NCBI GenBank assembly: GCA_958403205.1
Contig: CATXWM010000001.1
Coordinates: forward strand, 1-64,000
DNA from: an uncultured Collinsella sp.
GTDB taxonomy: Bacteria > Actinomycetota > Coriobacteriia > Coriobacteriales > Coriobacteriaceae
Reading direction: 5' to 3'
DNA: 64,000 nt
Position numbers and translations under genes: made by a program. The notes below the pieces were generated by a model. It ran no database searches. It was given only the letters and a program-made list of their open reading frames with translations, and had not been told where the DNA came from. Below, one piece after another: positions 17,623 through 24,924 of this stretch. Positions within the stretch are counted from its first letter, which is position 1; the number at the start of each line of letters is the position of its first letter.

Positions 17623-18106
17623 CCTGCGCATTGGCCACGGCTACGACGTCCACCGTTTGGTGGAGGGACGTCGATGTATCATCGGCGGGGTCGACATTCC
17701 CTACGAGCGCGGCCTGCTGGGCCACTCGGATGCCGATGTGCTCGCGCACGCCTTGGCCGACGCCATTCTGGGCGCCTGCCGTGGGGGAGACATCGGCAAG
17801 CTATTCCCCGATACCGACCCTGCCTACGAGGGCGCCGACTCGATGGTGCTGCTTGCCCGCGTAATGGACTATGCGCGTGAGCTGGGCTTTGAGTTTGTCG
17901 ATGCCGACTGCACCATTGCCTGCCAGCAGCCTAAGATCACTCCGCACCGCGATGCCATGCGCGCCAACCTTGCCCATGCCCTGGGCGTTGACGTCGAAAA
18001 CGTGGGCGTCGCCGCCACTACGACCGAAAAGCTCGGTTGGGAAGGCCAGGGCGAGGGAATCGGCGCCTGGGCCGTCTGCCTGCTACAGAAAACCGTTAAG
18101 GAGTAA
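17612..18106 (+). CDS. ispF: 2-C-methyl-D-erythritol 2,4-cyclodiphosphate synthase
   Basis: A 164-residue trimeric enzyme of the MEP pathway that forms the cyclic diphosphate from CDP-ME-2-phosphate. The zinc ligands are in IGHGYDVHRL (Asp and His) and LLGHSDADVL (His). AATTTEKLGWEG is the conserved C-terminal active-site segment. The ATG at 17612 gives the family's usual start and overlaps the end of ispD. A longer in-frame start at 17579 would add 11 residues of no homology. Confidence 0.95.
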   Translation: MFSNLRIGHGYDVHRLVEGRRCIIGGVDIPYERGLLGHSDADVLAHALADAILGACRGGDIGKLFPDTDPAYEGADSMVLLARVMDYARELGFEFVDADCTIACQQPKITPHRDAMRANLAHALGVDVENVGVAATTTEKLGWEGQGEGIGAWAVCLLQKTVKE

Positions 18107-18109
18107 CGA

Positions 18110-19576
18110 ATGCGTATCTACAACAGCGCTACCCATAAAAAGGAAGAGTTCCAGCCCATCGAGTCCGGCAAGGTCCGCATGTACGTGTGCGGCCCCACGG
18201 TCTACGACAACATCCACATCGGCAACGCCCGTACGTTCGTCAGCTTTGACGTGATTCGCCGCTGGCTCATCGCGAGCGGTTACGAGGTCACGTTCGCCCA
18301 GAACCTCACCGATGTCGACGACAAGATCATCAAGCGCGCCAACGAGCAGGGCCGTACGGCCGCCGAGGTCGCGACGGAGTTCTCCGACAAGTTCATCGGC
18401 GTCATGCGCGCCGCCAACGTGCTCGATCCCGATGTGCGCCCCCGCGCCACCAAGGAAATCGGCCCCATGATCGCCATGATCAAGACGCTTATCGAGCAGG
18501 GCCACGCTTACGCAGCCGATAACGGCGATGTGTACTTTGCCGTGCGCAGCGATCCCAACTATGGTCAGGTCTCGGGCCGCAACATCGACGACCTTATGGT
18601 TGGCGCACGCATTGAGGAGAACGAGGACAAGAACGACCCGCTCGACTTTGCCCTGTGGAAGGCCGCCAAGCCCGGCGAGCCCAGCTGGCCGAGCCCCTGG
18701 GGCGAGGGCCGTCCCGGTTGGCACACCGAGTGCGCCGCCATGGTGCATCGCTACCTGGGCACTCCGATCGACATCCACGGCGGCGGCTCCGACCTTGCCT
18801 TCCCGCATCACGAGAACGAGTGCGCCCAGGCCACCTGCGCCTGGCACCAGGGCTTCTCCAACACCTGGATGCACACGGGCATGCTGCTGGTAGACGGCGA
18901 GAAGATGTCCAAGTCGCTCGGTAACTTCTTTACGCTGGCCGAGGTGCTCGAGCAGCACTCCGCTGCCGCCCTGCGCCTGCTGATGCTGCAGACGAGCTAT
19001 CGCTCGCCGCTCGACTTTTCTTGGGAGCGCCTGGAGGGTGCCGAGAACTCGCTCACGCGTATCGCCGGTACGGTCGAGAACCTGCGCTGGGCCGCGAACC
19101 ATGCGACGGCCGATGCCGATGCGGCTGCCGCCGAGGCGTTTGCCGCCAAGGCCGCCGAGACCCGCGCCGCCTTTAAGGAGTGCATGGACGACGACTTTAA
19201 CACCGCCGGTGCCATGGGTGCTGTCTTTGGCTTTGTCACCGAGTGCAACCAGTACCTGGAGCAGGCGGGTGACGCTGCCGACAAAGCCGCTGCCCTTGCC
19301 GCCGCCGATACGCTGGCCGAGCTACTCGATACGTTTGGCGTCGAGCTTCCCGAGCCCAAGGTCGAGCTGCCGCTGGGCCTGCTGGGCGTTGCCGCCGGTC
19401 TGGTCGCCTACACGGGCGACGACGTGGACGAGGCCGCTGCCAAGATTCTCGAGGCCCGCGCCGAGGCCCGTGCCGCCAAGAACTGGGATTTGGCCGATGC
19501 CATCCGCGATCAGCTCAAGGACCTCGGGCTGACGATCGAGGATACCGCCGCCGGCACTCGTATTAAGAGTCTCTAG
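18110..19576 (+). CDS. cysS: Cysteinyl-tRNA synthetase
   Basis: A 488-residue class I synthetase charging tRNA-Cys. The first zinc Cys is in MYVCGPTVYD. The HIGH motif is HIGN in NIHIGNARTF. The other zinc ligands are in GWHTECAAM and FPHHENECAQ. The KMSKS motif is exact (GEKMSKSLGNF). The C-terminal DALR helical domain and anticodon-binding part follow. It starts three bases after ispF stops and so belongs to the same operon. In Bacillus mrnC follows cysS; here a long inverted repeat does. Confidence 0.97.
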   Translation: MRIYNSATHKKEEFQPIESGKVRMYVCGPTVYDNIHIGNARTFVSFDVIRRWLIASGYEVTFAQNLTDVDDKIIKRANEQGRTAAEVATEFSDKFIGVMRAANVLDPDVRPRATKEIGPMIAMIKTLIEQGHAYAADNGDVYFAVRSDPNYGQVSGRNIDDLMVGARIEENEDKNDPLDFALWKAAKPGEPSWPSPWGEGRPGWHTECAAMVHRYLGTPIDIHGGGSDLAFPHHENECAQATCAWHQGFSNTWMHTGMLLVDGEKMSKSLGNFFTLAEVLEQHSAAALRLLMLQTSYRSPLDFSWERLEGAENSLTRIAGTVENLRWAANHATADADAAAAEAFAAKAAETRAAFKECMDDDFNTAGAMGAVFGFVTECNQYLEQAGDAADKAAALAAADTLAELLDTFGVELPEPKVELPLGLLGVAAGLVAYTGDDVDEAAAKILEARAEARAAKNWDLADAIRDQLKDLGLTIEDTAAGTRIKSL

Positions 19577-19582
19577 TATTTG

Positions 19583-19685
19583 TCGACCGTCCGAGCCACG
19601 GCACCTTGCCTTGAAAGAGGAGGGCATAGACCTGGTGGTCATGCCCGACGATTGAAAGGCAAGGTGCCGTGGCTCGGACGGTCGA
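19583..19685. repeat. Perfect 30-bp inverted repeat with nested hairpin
   Basis: Arms 19583-19612 and 19656-19685 are exact inverse copies, 30 of 30. The 43-base loop holds a second hairpin (GGGCAT at 19622-19627 with ATGCCC at 19641-19646, and GAC with GTC inside it). It lies 7 bases after the cysS stop and before rlmB. It may end cysS transcription, but the T-tract is poor (ATTCTTGTT). Confidence 0.85.
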
Positions 19686-19719
19686 TTCTTGTTCGTTATC
19701 TATTTAAGGAGGCCGTTTT

Positions 19720-20634
19720 ATGGCCGACAATCGCAAGCGTGCGCCTCGTGGCGGCAAGCAGGCTGCTTCTGGCTCGCGTCCGATTCGCCGCAATGACCGC
19801 GCTGCCGCTCCCAAGGGCCAACGCGATCGCACCCAGGCCGCACGTCCGCAGCGTGATCGCAACCGCGACGCTGTCCAGGCTCCCAAGGGCGAGTTTATCG
19901 AAGGTCGTCGTGCTGCCGCCGAGGCGCTACGCACTGGTTTTCCCATCAAGTGCGCGCTCGTTGCCGAGGGCGGGGAGCGCGATGCCGCCTTGTCGCGCCT
20001 GGTCGACGACCTCAACGCTGCGGGCGTCCGCATTAAGTATGTGCAGCGCGCGCAGCTCGACGCACTGTCGAGCCATGGCGCTCACCAGGGCATCGCGCTC
20101 GAGGTTGGCAACTTCCCCTATGCCGATGTCGCCGATATTCTCGACCGCGCAGGCGAGGGCCCGGCACTTGTCGTGGTGCTCGACCACGTGACTGACGACG
20201 GCAACTTTGGCGCCATCGTGCGCTCCGCCGAGGTTGTGGGCGCGGCCGGCGTCATCATCGCCAACAAGCGTGCCGCCGGCGTGACCGTGGGCAGCTACAA
20301 GACCTCGGCCGGTGCTGTCATGCATCTGCCTATCGCGCAGGTTCCCAATATTGCCCGTGCACTCGATGACCTCAAGGCCGCTGGTTTTTGGGTGGGCGGT
20401 GCTTCCGAGCACGCCGAGGGCAGTTGCTGGGATGCTCCCTTCGAAGGTCGCGTGGCGCTCGTCATGGGCTCCGAGGGCGACGGCATCTCGCGCCTGGTAC
20501 TCGAGAAATGCGACTTTTTGACCAAGCTTCCCCAGCGCGGCATGACCGAGAGCCTCAACGTGGCCCAGGCGACCACCGCGCTGTGCTTTGAGTGGCTGCG
20601 CCGCAATGCCGGCGAGCTCATGGGGGAGGAGTAG
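19720..20634 (+). CDS. rlmB: 23S rRNA 2'-O-methyltransferase RlmB (TrmH/SpoU family)
   Basis: A 304-residue knotted methyltransferase expected to methylate the ribose of a guanosine in 23S rRNA (G2251 in E. coli). The first 50 residues are a basic, repetitive extension, common in actinobacterial members. The substrate-binding domain (EGRRAAAEAL onward) covers about 52-125. The SPOUT domain has DHVTDDGNFGAIVRSAE (motif 1), VMGSEGDGISRL (motif 2) and SLNVAQATTALCFE (motif 3). It starts with ATG after AAGGAGG and is followed three bases later by the yacP-type gene. Confidence 0.93.
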   Translation: MADNRKRAPRGGKQAASGSRPIRRNDRAAAPKGQRDRTQAARPQRDRNRDAVQAPKGEFIEGRRAAAEALRTGFPIKCALVAEGGERDAALSRLVDDLNAAGVRIKYVQRAQLDALSSHGAHQGIALEVGNFPYADVADILDRAGEGPALVVVLDHVTDDGNFGAIVRSAEVVGAAGVIIANKRAAGVTVGSYKTSAGAVMHLPIAQVPNIARALDDLKAAGFWVGGASEHAEGSCWDAPFEGRVALVMGSEGDGISRLVLEKCDFLTKLPQRGMTESLNVAQATTALCFEWLRRNAGELMGEE

Positions 20635-20637
20635 CGC

Positions 20638-21315
20638 ATGTCCAAGAAGAACCGCGCCAAGTCCAAGGCCAAGCGCTTTGGCGAGGGCTCGGCCAAGCCG
20701 ATTGTTTCGGCCGCGACCTATGGCGTGGGCGGCAATGCGTTTGCGCAGGCCATCGCCGATCCAGTCTCGACGGTGCACTCCAACAAGCCCGAGCTGCTGG
20801 TGGTCGACGGCTACAACGTGATCCACTGCACGCCACGCTACGAAAAGCTCGTCTACGACCATTCCGACGATCCGTATTCCAGCGATGTTCACGATATGGC
20901 GCGCACCGCCCTCATCAACGACGTCGCCGCCTTTGCCCAGGGCCGCTACGAGGCCGTGATCGTGTTCGACGGCGCGGGCAATATCTCCAGCGAGCGCCCC
21001 AACCTGCCGGCCCGCGGCGTGCGCATCGAGTTCTCGCCGACGGGTGTATCGGCCGATACCGTGGTACAGAAGCTCTGCATCGAGGCGCGCGAGGAAGGCC
21101 GCGCGTGCTCCGTGGTGTCGAGCGACGGCACGATCCAGGCCGTCGTCATGGGCAAGGGTGTTACGCGCATCTCGAGCCGTATGCTGGTGGACGAGATCAA
21201 ACAGATCGATAACGACGTTCACGAGGCAGAGGAAGCTCCGCAGATCAAGATGACTCTGGGCAGTCGCCTGAGCCCCGATGCCCTGGCAAAGCTTAAGGCT
21301 CTGCGCGGGCGGTAG
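20638..21315 (+). CDS. yacP: NYN-domain ribonuclease, YacP/Rae1-like
   Basis: This 225-residue protein has a PIN/NYN nuclease fold: LLVVDGYNVIH carries the first acidic residue, VIVFDGAGN the second, and ADTVVQKL plus VVSSDGTIQ the others. In Bacillus, YacP (Rae1) cleaves mRNA at the ribosome A site and the gene follows rlmB, as here. The N-terminal 50 residues are basic, and 35 residues at the C-terminus are charged. It starts at ATG three bases after rlmB and is the last gene of this backbone segment. Confidence 0.88.
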   Translation: MSKKNRAKSKAKRFGEGSAKPIVSAATYGVGGNAFAQAIADPVSTVHSNKPELLVVDGYNVIHCTPRYEKLVYDHSDDPYSSDVHDMARTALINDVAAFAQGRYEAVIVFDGAGNISSERPNLPARGVRIEFSPTGVSADTVVQKLCIEAREEGRACSVVSSDGTIQAVVMGKGVTRISSRMLVDEIKQIDNDVHEAEEAPQIKMTLGSRLSPDALAKLKALRGR

Positions 21316-21342
21316 GGGAGTTGGCGGGGCAATGCTGCCTCG

Positions 21343-22683
21343 CTAACTCCATTCAGCGATGTCGATCATTCTTTCGAGGCGCCACGTTAGCGCCTCTTTT
21401 AGATAAGGCAGTCTCGCTGCTAGGGCATCGTTTTTAGACAGAATCTCGATCGCCTCGTCGACAAAGCCCTCGAGTTTGTCGCCGTCAAACCAGCCCATGT
21501 CCTCGACGAGCAACATTTGTTTGGCGGGACTTGAATGAAATTGTGCGCTGGTAAAACTGTGCTCTCCCGCCCTAAGCTCCTCTAGCGATATGTTGCACCA
21601 GAGTGATGAGCCCGAATCGAAGATGGGGGCAGGTCTGCAGGCTTGCGTGTTGACGTTTCGCACAAGGCCAAAGTTACGCCAATGGCGGTCATAGTTGGCG
21701 ATGATGTCGTCACATACGATCATGCGGTCAAGGGCATCCTTGACGCCTGTCACCCCGAGCTCCTCGCAGTTTGCTACGTATCGCTCGTAGTCGGTTAGCC
21801 GTTCATCTGCGTTTGCGTGCTGGTTTACATAGAACGCAGGGACATACTCTTCTTCATCAGTTAAGAAGACATCGCATATGCTCAGGGCGGAAGTGCCCGT
21901 GCCCTCGAGCGAGTAAGGCACATAATCGCAGGCGTTTAGGATGCGACGGTGGAGCGCGGTCGCCACCAGCTCGTTATAAGGTTCCTGGTTCAGGTGCGCT
22001 CCTGCCTTATGCAGAATTCGACGCCCGTCCTCGCATGTCCAGTACTTTTGAAGATTGCCGTCCGAGGTGTTGTCGGGCTTTGCGGCGGCTGCCTTACCCT
22101 CCGGGGCGAAGGGTGCAATGGTTAGCGAAACGTCATCAAAAGCATTATTGAAGAAATTAATATCTTCCCAGGCGAGGCCGGAACTTTGGGGTCTAATCCA
22201 ATACTGGTCGGATAGGGAGAGGCCAAGATTTCGCTGTACGAGTTCATCGGGAACATCGACTGCGGCTTCTGCAAGCAGGGAGGCAAGCCCAATGCGTGCG
22301 AGTGGGATACCGCGGCCGCGCCACCAGATGCGGAAGGAGTCGAGCGATATGGGGCTATTAGGGCCAAATACTCCAATAGGGGCGTGGGCGTAATCGACGT
22401 CGGCGCCGATGTGGGTGAAGTCTTTTCGCGATGTGCTGTAGACCAGTTGGGCTACTTCGTGCGTGCGGTTCATGAGGGTAAATGCGACTTCGCTTTTCCC
22501 ATGCCCACGACGAGGTCGTCCCCCTCTTTTGGTTGCGGAGCGGAGTCGCGCGTCTACGCTGTCTTTGTCGATGAGCCACACGCCAGAAGCCTTGCGGGCG
22601 GTCAGCGCGCCGTTCTTAATGAGCTCCTGCACCCTGCGCGGGCTGATGCCGAGCAGCTCGGCTGCTTCCTTGGTAGTCAACAT
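21343..22683 (-). CDS. HipA-like kinase with fused excisionase-type DNA-binding domain
   Basis: This 446-residue protein joins two parts. Residues 1-48 (TTKEAAELLGISPRRVQELI) are an excisionase/MerR-type helix-turn-helix. The C-terminal half carries HipA-type kinase signatures: SDGNLQKYW at 207-215, Lys226, Glu238, YDRHWRNFG with Asp332, and PIFDSGSS with Asp356. Residues 65-200 are unassigned. No separate antitoxin gene is adjacent, so DNA binding and kinase sit in one chain. A 21-bp inverted repeat covers its ribosome binding site and promoter region, which suggests autorepression. Whether it acts as a toxin is not known. The kinase call rests on motif spacing. Confidence 0.75.
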   Translation of the reverse strand: MLTTKEAAELLGISPRRVQELIKNGALTARKASGVWLIDKDSVDARLRSATKRGGRPRRGHGKSEVAFTLMNRTHEVAQLVYSTSRKDFTHIGADVDYAHAPIGVFGPNSPISLDSFRIWWRGRGIPLARIGLASLLAEAAVDVPDELVQRNLGLSLSDQYWIRPQSSGLAWEDINFFNNAFDDVSLTIAPFAPEGKAAAAKPDNTSDGNLQKYWTCEDGRRILHKAGAHLNQEPYNELVATALHRRILNACDYVPYSLEGTGTSALSICDVFLTDEEEYVPAFYVNQHANADERLTDYERYVANCEELGVTGVKDALDRMIVCDDIIANYDRHWRNFGLVRNVNTQACRPAPIFDSGSSLWCNISLEELRAGEHSFTSAQFHSSPAKQMLLVEDMGWFDGDKLEGFVDEAIEILSKNDALAARLPYLKEALTWRLERMIDIAEWS

Positions 22684-22693
22684 CGCGAAACCC

Positions 22694-22753
22694 TTCGCCA
22701 GAACGAATAGTTTTATATAGCCAATTGTAATTAAAACTATTCGTTCTGGCGAA
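22694..22753. promoter_or_regulatory. 21-bp inverted repeat, candidate operator of the fused HipA-like gene
   Basis: Arms 22694-22714 and 22733-22753 are exact inverse copies separated by 18 AT-rich bases. Each arm is itself partly palindromic (ATTCG-N6-CGAAT). The left arm overlaps the GAAGGG ribosome binding site of the gene starting at 22683. The sequence between the arms is the likely promoter. Confidence 0.75.
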
Positions 22754-22847
22754 TGGTTTTAAGATTGAGGGCGCACTGACAGAAATGAACGGGCCTGGTA
22801 CGCGCTGTTGCTGGATTTTGCATATTTATATAACGCCGTGCGGCCTG

Positions 22848-22876
22848 TTGCGCCCCGTCCGCAATTCCATTATTCT
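22848..22876 (+). promoter_or_regulatory. Promoter of tRNA-Thr(TGT)
   Basis: TTGCGC (22848-22853) and TATTCT (22871-22876) are spaced by 17 bases, 30 bases before the mature tRNA. The match to consensus is moderate. Confidence 0.5.
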
Positions 22877-22906
22877 TAACAGGCTTCGCGCGAAAGCGCC
22901 AAGTGT

Positions 22907-22981
22907 GCCAGTGTGGCGCAACGGTAGCGCAACTGATTTGTAATCAGTGGGTTGCAGGTTCGATTCCTGTCACTGGCTCCA
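22907..22981 (+). tRNA. tRNA-Thr (anticodon TGT)
   Basis: The acceptor GCCAGTG pairs with CACTGGC. The anticodon stem ACTGA/TCAGT encloses TTTGTAA with anticodon TGT. The T-loop is GGTTCGATTCC. The 3' CCA is encoded (22979-22981). It reads ACA and is alone, with its own promoter and terminator. Confidence 0.96.
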
Positions 22982-22990
22982 TGAGAGTTT

Positions 22991-23030
22991 CGGGCTCTGT
23001 CTCTATATGGGACAGAGCCCGTTTCTATTT
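22991..23030 (+). terminator. tRNA-Thr terminator
   Basis: CGGGCTCTGTC (22991-23001) pairs perfectly with GACAGAGCCCG (23011-23021), followed by TTTCTATTT. Confidence 0.85.
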
Positions 23031-23095
23031 AGGTGGCGCGCCATCAGGTTAGCGCCCATCCCGTTTTTGGTTTGTCTCGTCCTCCAGTTTGTCTA

Positions 23096-23222
23096 AATCT
23101 GTAACACCAAGACCGATATTTGGCATCTAACTGTTACAGATTGAGATGAAACTTAGGGTGTTTTAGGAATATCTTGATCTGTAACATGTAGAAGCGGAAT
23201 AGGCCTCTTGCTGTTACAGATC
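23096..23222. repeat. Two tandem TCTGTAACA hairpins
   Basis: Hairpin 1 has arms AATCTGTAACA (23096-23106) and TGTTACAGATT (23132-23142). Hairpin 2 has arms GATCTGTAACA (23176-23186) and TGTTACAGATC (23212-23222). The end pair changes from A-T to G-C between copies, keeping the stem. The 25-base loops are unrelated. Each is followed by (T/C)GAGA. The rest of the gap 23031-23514 holds only a short GAGCGTGGAT repeat (about 23259 and 23309) and a terminator. Confidence 0.7.
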
Positions 23223-23381
23223 GAGACAAGGGCGGGTGCGGACCTGGATGTTCTGCTCGAGCGTGGATTTCTGGACACGCGAGCGAAGAAAATCTTCCGA
23301 CCGGAGAACGAGCGTGGATAATTAACTTGGATAGGGAGCTAAGGTAAACACCGATTGTCTATCGAAGGCTTTAGAAACGAC

Positions 23382-23413
23382 GACCCCGATTTCATTGTGG
23401 AATCGGGGTCGTT
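23382..23413. terminator. Terminator downstream of the beta-glucoside operon
   Basis: ACGACCCCGATT pairs with AATCGGGGTCGT, a 12-bp stem. On the minus strand it is followed by CGTTTCT, about 100 bases after the PTS gene. Confidence 0.65.
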
Positions 23414-23514
23414 TGTGCCTGAGGAATCCGAATGGATTAATCGAGCTCCTAAGGGACTTCTTGGGTTCTTGCTAATGGTCTGCCGAGGATGTCCCCAATG
23501 CAAGCAGCGGGCAT

Positions 23515-24915
23515 CTACTCAATATAGTTGGGATTCTTCTTGATGATCACGCGTGCAGCGATGAACGAGACGACGATGGCGATGACGGCGACAACGCACG
23601 CCAGTACGAAGTTGCCCATGGATCCATCGGGAGCGATAAAGATCAGCGCAGAAAGAAGACCGGGGCATGCTCCCGCAACATACTCCTTCAGGACGAAGAT
23701 ACCTGCAGGGAGTCCCGCGCAGAGGGCGCCGATTGCCGTGCCGACAAGCAGGCGGGGACGCTCGATGAGGCAGCCGTAAAATGCGGGCTCAGTTACGCCA
23801 CAGAGTGCGGTGACGGCAACCGTGGTGACCATACCTCTCTTCTCCTTGTTGCCTTTCATTGCAGTTGCCAAGGCGAGACTCGTGCCGCCAATGCAGAGGT
23901 TTGAGATGAAGCCAAAGATGATGGGCGCCCAGCCGAGCTGCGCCAAGCTCGTAACTTCGATCGCGATGTAGGCCTTATCAAGACCGAGCATGACAAAATA
24001 GGGGTTAAGGGCTGCAAGGATTGGAGTAGCGATAAATGCCACGTTATCCATGAGCCACGTGGCGGCATCACTCAGCGCGTAGCCCATCATGCTGCCGGCG
24101 GGGCCGAGGATAATCAGCTCAACAGGCACGACGATGAACATGGTGAGCAGCGGCTTCAAGAACAGTTTGGTAATGTCGGGGATGATTTTCTGAAGACCGC
24201 GATCAACAAAGTACATGAACACAACGCCCAGTACGATTGGCACCACCGTGCTCGAGTAGTCATTCGTCGGGATGGGGATGCCAAGAAAGTCGAGACCCTC
24301 AGCACCGCTAATAGACGAGCTAATCATGATTGCGCCCAGCAGTGCGCCCATGATAGGCTGCATCTTCATGACGGCGGCGAGCTGATAGCCGAGGTAAACG
24401 GGCAGGAAGCTAAATGAGGCGCTGAAGATCGCCAGCAGAACCTGGGCGGTTCCGCTATCGGTGCTCAATCCACAATAATTGACCAGGAGATTCTTGATCG
24501 AAAGAATGAGTCCGCCAACGATGAGCGCCGGGACGATGGGCATGAATACCTGTGCAGAGACGTTCCCGAATTTCTCAATCAAGCCCATGGCGGTGTTACC
24601 GCTTTTAATGCCTTCTGCAAGGTCTTTGGCGGTTTGGGCATCGTCGGCAACCGTGCCACCGCCGACTTCGATTCCCGCGAAGTCGAGGAAGTCGTTGTAG
24701 GCCTCGGTGACGTTGGGGCCGATGATCACCTGAAGCTGGCCACCGCTGACTACTGCCCCGAGCGCCTGGTCAGCCGATTTGGCGAGCTGGAGATCGATGA
24801 TCGAGGTGTCTCGTGCGTCGATGCGAAGGCGCGTCGCACAATGAGTTACCGATGTAATGTTCTCTTTGCCGCCAACAGCCTTTAGGACTGTTTCGGACAT
24901 TGCCTGATATTTCAT
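23515..24915 (-). CDS. PTS beta-glucoside-type transporter subunit IIBC
   Basis: A 466-residue membrane permease that takes up and phosphorylates a sugar, here probably a beta-glucoside. The IIB domain (1-85) has the phosphorylated Cys in VTHCATRLRI. The IIC domain (about 105-460) has ten or so spans and the family signature GVTEPAFYG. The glucose-type IIA domain that BglF-like proteins carry at the C-terminus is missing: the protein ends at KKNPNYIE. The ATG follows AGGAGAAAGAG, nine bases after the stop of the GH1 gene, so the two are co-transcribed. The phosphoryl donor IIA must come from another gene. Confidence 0.92.
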   Translation of the reverse strand: MKYQAMSETVLKAVGGKENITSVTHCATRLRIDARDTSIIDLQLAKSADQALGAVVSGGQLQVIIGPNVTEAYNDFLDFAGIEVGGGTVADDAQTAKDLAEGIKSGNTAMGLIEKFGNVSAQVFMPIVPALIVGGLILSIKNLLVNYCGLSTDSGTAQVLLAIFSASFSFLPVYLGYQLAAVMKMQPIMGALLGAIMISSSISGAEGLDFLGIPIPTNDYSSTVVPIVLGVVFMYFVDRGLQKIIPDITKLFLKPLLTMFIVVPVELIILGPAGSMMGYALSDAATWLMDNVAFIATPILAALNPYFVMLGLDKAYIAIEVTSLAQLGWAPIIFGFISNLCIGGTSLALATAMKGNKEKRGMVTTVAVTALCGVTEPAFYGCLIERPRLLVGTAIGALCAGLPAGIFVLKEYVAGACPGLLSALIFIAPDGSMGNFVLACVVAVIAIVVSFIAARVIIKKNPNYIE

Positions 24916-24924
24916 CTCTTTCTC

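Noticed and set aside
23096..23222. Possible CRISPR-type array
   Set aside because: Only two units, each a hairpin with an unrelated loop; no regular spacing and no cas genes.
23355..23543. 62-codon frame in the gap after tRNA-Thr
   Set aside because: It passes through a terminator hairpin and overlaps the end of the PTS gene; no sign of selection as protein.
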